Of a stretch of 9,903 nucleotides of DNA, positions 6,328-9,903 are shown one piece after another; the stretch's first letter is position 1, and every line of letters starts with the position of its first letter. The notes below the pieces were generated by a model. It saw only the letters and a program-made list of their open reading frames with translations. It did no database searches and was not told the origin of the DNA. The stretch is taken from contig DAOWOF010000068.1 in the NCBI GenBank assembly GCA_030642205.1, positions 1 to 9,903 of the forward strand, given 5' to 3'. The position numbers and the translations under genes are program-made. The DNA comes from Desulfobacteraceae bacterium. GTDB lineage: Bacteria; Desulfobacterota; DSM-4660; Desulfatiglandales; Desulfatiglandaceae.

Positions 6328-8247
6328 TTAATTAACAGATTTTTCAATAATAGGAGCTTTTTCAGGAGGAGAAACCCTTATAACAGCATTATACTCAGGT
6401 GGACAGGCTACCTGGCATTCACCACACTTCACACAAAGTGCCTGATCAACTCCTTTTTTTCGATTTTTAGTGGTAAAAATTGCATCAACCGGACAACTGC
6501 CCACGCAGGCATCACATCCCCTGGCGCACTTATCCAAATCAATATAAAAAGCTGTCAAAGAGCGGCAGACACACGCTGGACAGCGTTTCTCCAGGACATG
6601 GGCCTCATATTCATCTCTAAAATAACGAAGAGAAGTAAGTACCGGATTTGGCGCTGTTTTCCCCAAACCACACAGAGACCCTTCGATAATCGTTTCACTC
6701 AAGGTTTTCAGTTGTTCCAGATCCCCTTCACGTCCTTGCCCTTTAGTAATACGATCCAGAATACGCAATAGATGATAGGTCCCAATCCTGCAAAAGGTAC
6801 ATTTGCCACAAGATTCATTTTGAGTAAATTCGAGGAAATAACGAGCAATATTGACCATGCAATTATCCTCATCCAAAACAACCATACCACCTGAACCTAT
6901 CATTGCTCCAGCACCTGCAAGAGAATCAAAGTCAATCGGTGTATCCAGAAAATCACTTGACAAGCAGCCGCCTGAAGGGCCACCTATCTGGACTGCTTTA
7001 AATTTCTTTTTATCAGGAATTCCGCCGCAAATATCAAAGATAAGTGTTTTAAGATCAACTCCCATCGGAATTTCCACAAGACCGGCATGTAGCACATTTC
7101 CCACTATTGAAAAAACAGCAGTACCCGGACTATCCTTAGTTCCAATCGAGCGATACCAATCCCCTCCATTATTCAGAATAGCTGGAACGGAGGCTATGGT
7201 TTTGACATTATTTATTACTGTAGGCCTATTGCCAAGACCATGTTGCACAGGATAGGGTGGACGATGCTGGGGCATACCCCTTTCACCCTCCAGAGATTGA
7301 ATTAAGGCCGTCTCTTCTCCGCAAACAAATGCTCCCGACCCCTTAAAAACAGAGATCTTAAGATCAAACGAAGAGCCCAGGATGCTGTTCCCCAAAAGCC
7401 CCAGTTCTTCTGCCTGGCTTATGGCCCCTGAAATCATTTCAATAGCCCGGGGATATTCAGACCGGACATAGACAATGGCACTTCCAGCCCCAATGGCGTA
7501 AGCACAGATAATCATCCCTTCCAGGATCTGATGAGGATTACTTTCCAGAATTGTTCTGTCCATATATGCACCTGGATCACCCTCATCAGCATTTAATATC
7601 ATAATTTTATCCTGGCCTTCAGCCTCCCTTGCAAAGCCCCACTTTTTACCTGTAGGAAATCCAGCACCTCCCCTGCCCCTGATACCCGAACTTATAATCT
7701 CAGAAATAATTTCATCAGGAGCAAGCTGAAAAGCCCTGGCCAGGCCGGAATAGCCTCCCTCATCAATATAGGCATTGATATCTTCAGGGTCTATGATCCC
7801 ACATTTTTGGAGAATAATTCTTTTTTCCTGGGAAAAACGCGGAAAATCATAGATCTGTGGAATTAATTCATTCTCCTTTGTAGCTCCAAGGAGATATTCA
7901 AAAAGAGGATCACCATCTATGAGAAATGACTGAACTATCATTTTAGCCTTGCCTGGTGTCACATGATGATAAAAAATAGGTGGAAATCCGGAATCAGGAT
8001 GGTCTATTATCACCACCGGTTCAGCATAACAATGACCAATACATCCCACTGTTTGTATTTGCCCATCAATACCTTGTTCCTTAAGTGCCTCTTCAAAGGC
8101 CTTTTTTGTATCAATGGCTCCTGAAGCAATCCCGCAGGTAGCCATACCGATTGAGATTCTGGGCCCTTTTATCAGGCTAAGACGCTTAATATGCGCATCT
8201 GCATCTTTACAAATTTTATCAAAGGCCTGATTAATTTCCATTTTCAT
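6328..8247 (-). CDS. nuoF: NuoF/HndC/HoxF-like NAD(H)- and FMN-binding subunit with C-terminal 2[4Fe-4S] ferredoxin
   Basis: This is the flavin subunit where NAD(H) exchanges electrons with FMN and then with iron-sulfur clusters. Counting from the upstream ATG at 8253 (641 residues), the domains are: a thioredoxin-like [2Fe-2S] domain (about 30-115; C40 and C71-x3-C75); the NAD/FMN core with RGRGGAGFPTGKKW (192-205), NADEGDPGAYMDRTILE (221-237) and GSGAFVCGEETALIQSLEG (305-323); the [4Fe-4S] site C482-x2-C485-x2-C488 plus C528; and a C-terminal ferredoxin with C576/C580/C583/C587 and C607/C610/C613/C617. The N-terminal and ferredoxin extensions match the HndC/HydB type, not the shorter complex I NuoF. 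The second cysteine of the usual CX4C is a glycine here, and the first ferredoxin motif has an extra residue. Three in-frame ATGs lie close together (8253, 8247, 8241). I chose 8247 because AAAGGG sits 6 bases upstream of it but abuts the 8253 start. It overlaps the previous gene by 17 bases. Confidence 0.96.
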   Translation of the reverse strand: MKMEINQAFDKICKDADAHIKRLSLIKGPRISIGMATCGIASGAIDTKKAFEEALKEQGIDGQIQTVGCIGHCYAEPVVIIDHPDSGFPPIFYHHVTPGKAKMIVQSFLIDGDPLFEYLLGATKENELIPQIYDFPRFSQEKRIILQKCGIIDPEDINAYIDEGGYSGLARAFQLAPDEIISEIISSGIRGRGGAGFPTGKKWGFAREAEGQDKIMILNADEGDPGAYMDRTILESNPHQILEGMIICAYAIGAGSAIVYVRSEYPRAIEMISGAISQAEELGLLGNSILGSSFDLKISVFKGSGAFVCGEETALIQSLEGERGMPQHRPPYPVQHGLGNRPTVINNVKTIASVPAILNNGGDWYRSIGTKDSPGTAVFSIVGNVLHAGLVEIPMGVDLKTLIFDICGGIPDKKKFKAVQIGGPSGGCLSSDFLDTPIDFDSLAGAGAMIGSGGMVVLDEDNCMVNIARYFLEFTQNESCGKCTFCRIGTYHLLRILDRITKGQGREGDLEQLKTLSETIIEGSLCGLGKTAPNPVLTSLRYFRDEYEAHVLEKRCPACVCRSLTAFYIDLDKCARGCDACVGSCPVDAIFTTKNRKKGVDQALCVKCGECQVACPPEYNAVIRVSPPEKAPIIEKSVN

Positions 8248-8818
8248 CTGCATCCCTTTTTTCTTTTAATCTGGCTTGTTTTTCTTTTAATCTGGCTTGT
8301 TTTTCTTTTTCAATCTGAAAACCGAGGATAAGCCCTTCCACCTTGCTGGGAGCCATGTTGCCGTGTACGGTTTCACCAATAACAACAACCGGCGCCAAAG
8401 CACAACATCCTACACAGGCCACCCGTTCAATACTGAATTCCCTGTCCGGAGTGGTTTTACCTTCCTTGATCTCCAGTTTACGCTCAAAATTTTCAAGTAT
8501 TATATCTCCACCTTTGACATGACAAGCGGTACCCATGCATACTTTGACAGGATGTTTTCCAGGAGGATTAAATTTAAATTGGTTGTAAAAGCTTGCTACA
8601 CTATAAACCTCACAGGCACCAATATTCAGATGATCTGAAACCATTTGTATGGTAATTGGCGCGATATAGGCGTATTTCTCCTGGATCATCTGAAGGATTG
8701 GTATAAGATCTCTCCGTTCGGCTGAATAATCTTTGAGCCTGCATCGTATATCATTCAACATGGCTTCTTCCTGAGCAAACAGGTTTGAAGACTCATCTAA
8801 ATGGGTTTTCTTAGACAT
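8231..8818 (-). CDS. nuoE: NuoE/HoxE/HndA-like [2Fe-2S] subunit of an NAD(H) dehydrogenase module
   Basis: This is the 24-kDa-type thioredoxin-fold subunit of complex I and related soluble diaphorases; it holds one [2Fe-2S] cluster near the NuoF flavin. The protein has 195 residues: an N-terminal helical region (about 20-85, with the family-typical YIAP and ACEVYSVASFYNQF) and then the ferredoxin fold. The four ligands are present as C94-x4-C99 (CMGTACH) and C135-x3-C139 (CVGCC). The ATG at 8816-8818 is supported by AAAGGAG six bases upstream. The C-terminus (about 171-188) is an unusual charged tail with the heptad KEKQARL repeated twice, encoded by a perfect 21-base tandem repeat. The stop overlaps the start region of the next gene, which fits translational coupling. 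It is first in its operon. Which enzyme class it serves (complex I, hydrogenase, formate dehydrogenase or other) cannot be read from this subunit alone. Confidence 0.95.
   Translation of the reverse strand: MSKKTHLDESSNLFAQEEAMLNDIRCRLKDYSAERRDLIPILQMIQEKYAYIAPITIQMVSDHLNIGACEVYSVASFYNQFKFNPPGKHPVKVCMGTACHVKGGDIILENFERKLEIKEGKTTPDREFSIERVACVGCCALAPVVVIGETVHGNMAPSKVEGLILGFQIEKEKQARLKEKQARLKEKRDADENGN
8248..8259 (-). promoter_or_regulatory. Ribosome binding site deciding the nuoF-like start
   Basis: On the minus strand AAAGGG (8254-8259) touches the first candidate ATG (8251-8253) directly, too close for initiation, but lies 6 bases before the second ATG (8245-8247). It sits inside the coding end of the NuoE-like gene, so ribosomes finishing that gene could reinitiate here. 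This is a spacing argument only. Confidence 0.5.
8261..8309. repeat. Perfect 21-base tandem repeat in the 3' end of the NuoE-like gene
   Basis: Two identical 21-base units lie at 8261-8281 and 8282-8302, followed by 7 bases of a third copy (8303-8309) before the match decays. The unit is a multiple of three and is read in frame as the heptad KEKQARL, so copy-number change would keep the reading frame. Perfect identity, including third codon positions, suggests a recent slippage duplication. Confidence 0.9.
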
Positions 8819-8937
8819 GGAATACTCCTTTGTCCGGGCTTATATAAAAAAATATGGATTTCATTGTACGAAAATTTTTTATATAGCTTGCAGTATATTT
8901 CGGTGTGATTGGTAGAGGCGGAAACATTGGATTGTTT
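8819..8937 (-). promoter_or_regulatory. AT-rich leader with likely promoter of the diaphorase operon
   Basis: This gene-free stretch lies between the etfA terminator and the NuoE-like start. A promoter is expected here because transcription from etfA should stop upstream. The best -10 candidate is TACAAT at 8863-8868 (minus strand), but there is no convincing -35 box at 16-18 bases, and I see no sigma-54 -12/-24 pattern. An alternative AT-rich block (TATATAAAA) lies just upstream of it. The ribosome binding site AAAGGAG (8825-8831) sits 6 bases before the ATG and is clear. The promoter position is inference; the binding site is directly visible. Confidence 0.4.
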
Positions 8938-8980
8938 AAAAATATTCATCAGCAACCAAAACTTGCTGGTCACTGATGAA
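8938..8980 (-). terminator. Rho-independent terminator after etfA
   Basis: On the minus strand, arms TTCATCAGTGACCA and TGGTTGCTGATGAA form a 14-pair stem (12 Watson-Crick pairs plus two adjacent G-U wobbles) around an 8-base loop, followed at once by TATTTTT. It begins about 20 bases after the etfA stop. The geometry and U-tract match an intrinsic terminator acting on etfA transcription. On the plus strand the stem is followed only by a weaker T run, and no plus-strand gene needs it. Confidence 0.88.
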
Positions 8981-9000
8981 AGTAGGTTTTAAAATAGACT

Positions 9001-9903
9001 CTATTGAAATTTTTTAATTTCTTCAGTCAAAGCAGGAACAACATCAAAGAGGTCTCCTACAACGCCATAGTCCGCTTTTTGAAATATTGGAGCATCAGGA
9101 TCTTTATTGATAGCTACAATAACCTTTGAAGTACTCATCCCAGCTAAATGCTGAATTGCCCCTGAAATACCGCAAGCGATATAAAGATTAGGAGAAACCA
9201 CTTTTCCTGTCTGTCCAACCTGATCTCCATGGGGACGCCATCCGGCATCAACTGCCGAGCGGGAAGCTCCAACACTGGCGCCTATCAAATCAGCCAGATC
9301 TTCCAAGACCTTATAACCTTCCGGCCCTTTCATCCCACGACCGCCGGAAACAATTTTTTCCGCTTCTGTCAAATCAACTTTTCCAGTTGTGTCTTCAAGA
9401 ACTTCCACTGTCCTGGCTTTTATGTCATCATCACCAATATTAACAGCCGCGTCAACGACCTCGGCTGATTTTGATGAATCAGGTTCTGCTATACTCATAA
9501 CATTCGGTCGGGCAGTGGCCATTTGGGGAATGCTATTCTCAAAGCTGATTCTGGCATAAGCCTTGCCAGCATAAATTGGTCTGATAGCCACTAAGGAACC
9601 ATCTTCGATTGCAAATTCAGTGCAATCCTGGGCCATTCCAACATCTAATTTACCAGATAGCCTGGAGGCCAGATCCTTACCCTCGACAGAAGCTCCAAGC
9701 AGCAAAATAGCCGGATCAACAGCCTTTACCTGATCGGCTATAACTGCTAAATAGGCATCTGTGCCATAGGCTTCAAGCTTAGCATCATCAGCCACTATAA
9801 CTTTATCCGCGCCATAATTGCCTATGGCGGCGGCCTTATCCTTAATATTAGAGCCAAGTAAAACCACGGTTAAATCCTGACCCAGAGCATCTGCCAGGCG
9901 TCG
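9001..9903 (-). CDS. etfA: Electron transfer flavoprotein subunit alpha, 5'-partial (start beyond window)
   Basis: EtfA pairs with EtfB to form a soluble FAD heterodimer that passes electrons between acyl-CoA-type dehydrogenases and quinone- or NAD-linked partners. The frame stays open to the window edge: 12 codons precede the first possible GTG start (9865-9867) and already read like the EtfA N-terminal region, so the true start lies outside. The 300 visible residues hold the N-terminal Rossmann-like domain and then the FAD-binding C-terminal domain. Its signatures are SGGRGMKG (visible residues about 186-193), SRSAVDAGW (214-222), QVGQTGK (228-234), LYIACGISGAIQHLAGM (about 241-257), then VAINKDPDAPIF and ADYGVVGDL. 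No ferredoxin domain is fused in the visible part. The family call is secure; the physiological partner is not, because etfB and any dehydrogenase would lie beyond the edge. A strong terminator directly follows, so this is the last gene of its unit. Confidence 0.96.
   Translation of the reverse strand, partial: RRLADALGQDLTVVLLGSNIKDKAAAIGNYGADKVIVADDAKLEAYGTDAYLAVIADQVKAVDPAILLLGASVEGKDLASRLSGKLDVGMAQDCTEFAIEDGSLVAIRPIYAGKAYARISFENSIPQMATARPNVMSIAEPDSSKSAEVVDAAVNIGDDDIKARTVEVLEDTTGKVDLTEAEKIVSGGRGMKGPEGYKVLEDLADLIGASVGASRSAVDAGWRPHGDQVGQTGKVVSPNLYIACGISGAIQHLAGMSTSKVIVAINKDPDAPIFQKADYGVVGDLFDVVPALTEEIKKFQ

Noticed and set aside
6306..6347. TTG-initiated 14-residue extension of the HoxU-like subunit
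   Set aside because: It has no ribosome binding site and overlaps the flavin-subunit gene; the internal ATG starts exactly at the family's usual ferredoxin-domain N-terminus.

Overview
All supported genes in this window lie on the minus strand, so transcription runs from high to low coordinates. The genes suggest a Gram-negative anaerobe. LptD implies an outer membrane with LPS. EtfA together with an NAD(H)-linked, iron-sulfur-rich flavoprotein module is typical of electron-transfer metabolism in sulfate reducers and syntrophs. My best guess is a member of the Desulfobacterota (former Deltaproteobacteria) with moderately low G+C. This is inference from gene content and protein style, not a database match.

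Right end (9001-9903): the C-terminal 300 residues of the electron-transfer flavoprotein alpha subunit (etfA), with its start outside the window. About 20 bases after its stop lies a strong rho-independent terminator (8938-8980), which separates the etf unit from what follows. The rest of the 182-base gap (8819-9000) is AT-rich, holds no gene, and probably carries the promoter of the next unit.

Centre right (5664-8818): three tightly packed genes encode a complete soluble NAD(H) dehydrogenase (diaphorase) module of the NuoEFG / HoxEFU / HndABC type. They are a NuoE-like [2Fe-2S] subunit, a NuoF-like FMN and NAD(H)-binding subunit with extra ferredoxin clusters, and a short NuoG/HoxU-like subunit that carries only iron-sulfur domains. 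Together they have ligands for about nine Fe-S clusters. No hydrogenase, formate dehydrogenase or other catalytic partner follows in the window, so the terminal electron partner is unknown.

Centre left (4649-5605): a cytoplasmic M19-family (renal dipeptidase-like) metallopeptidase with all catalytic positions intact.

Left (7-4596): a housekeeping block of folC (folate polyglutamylation), lptD (LPS insertion into the outer membrane) and dusB (tRNA dihydrouridine synthase). folC and lptD overlap by 4 bases. Gaps between all genes from the NuoE-like gene to dusB are at most about 70 bases, and I see no terminator among them, so the eight-kilobase run could be one transcript or several overlapping ones. 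No RNA genes, insertion sequences, CRISPR arrays or broken genes were seen. No clearly new system is evident. The most interesting points are the partnerless diaphorase, its unusual ferredoxin spacing, and the start-site puzzle in lptD.
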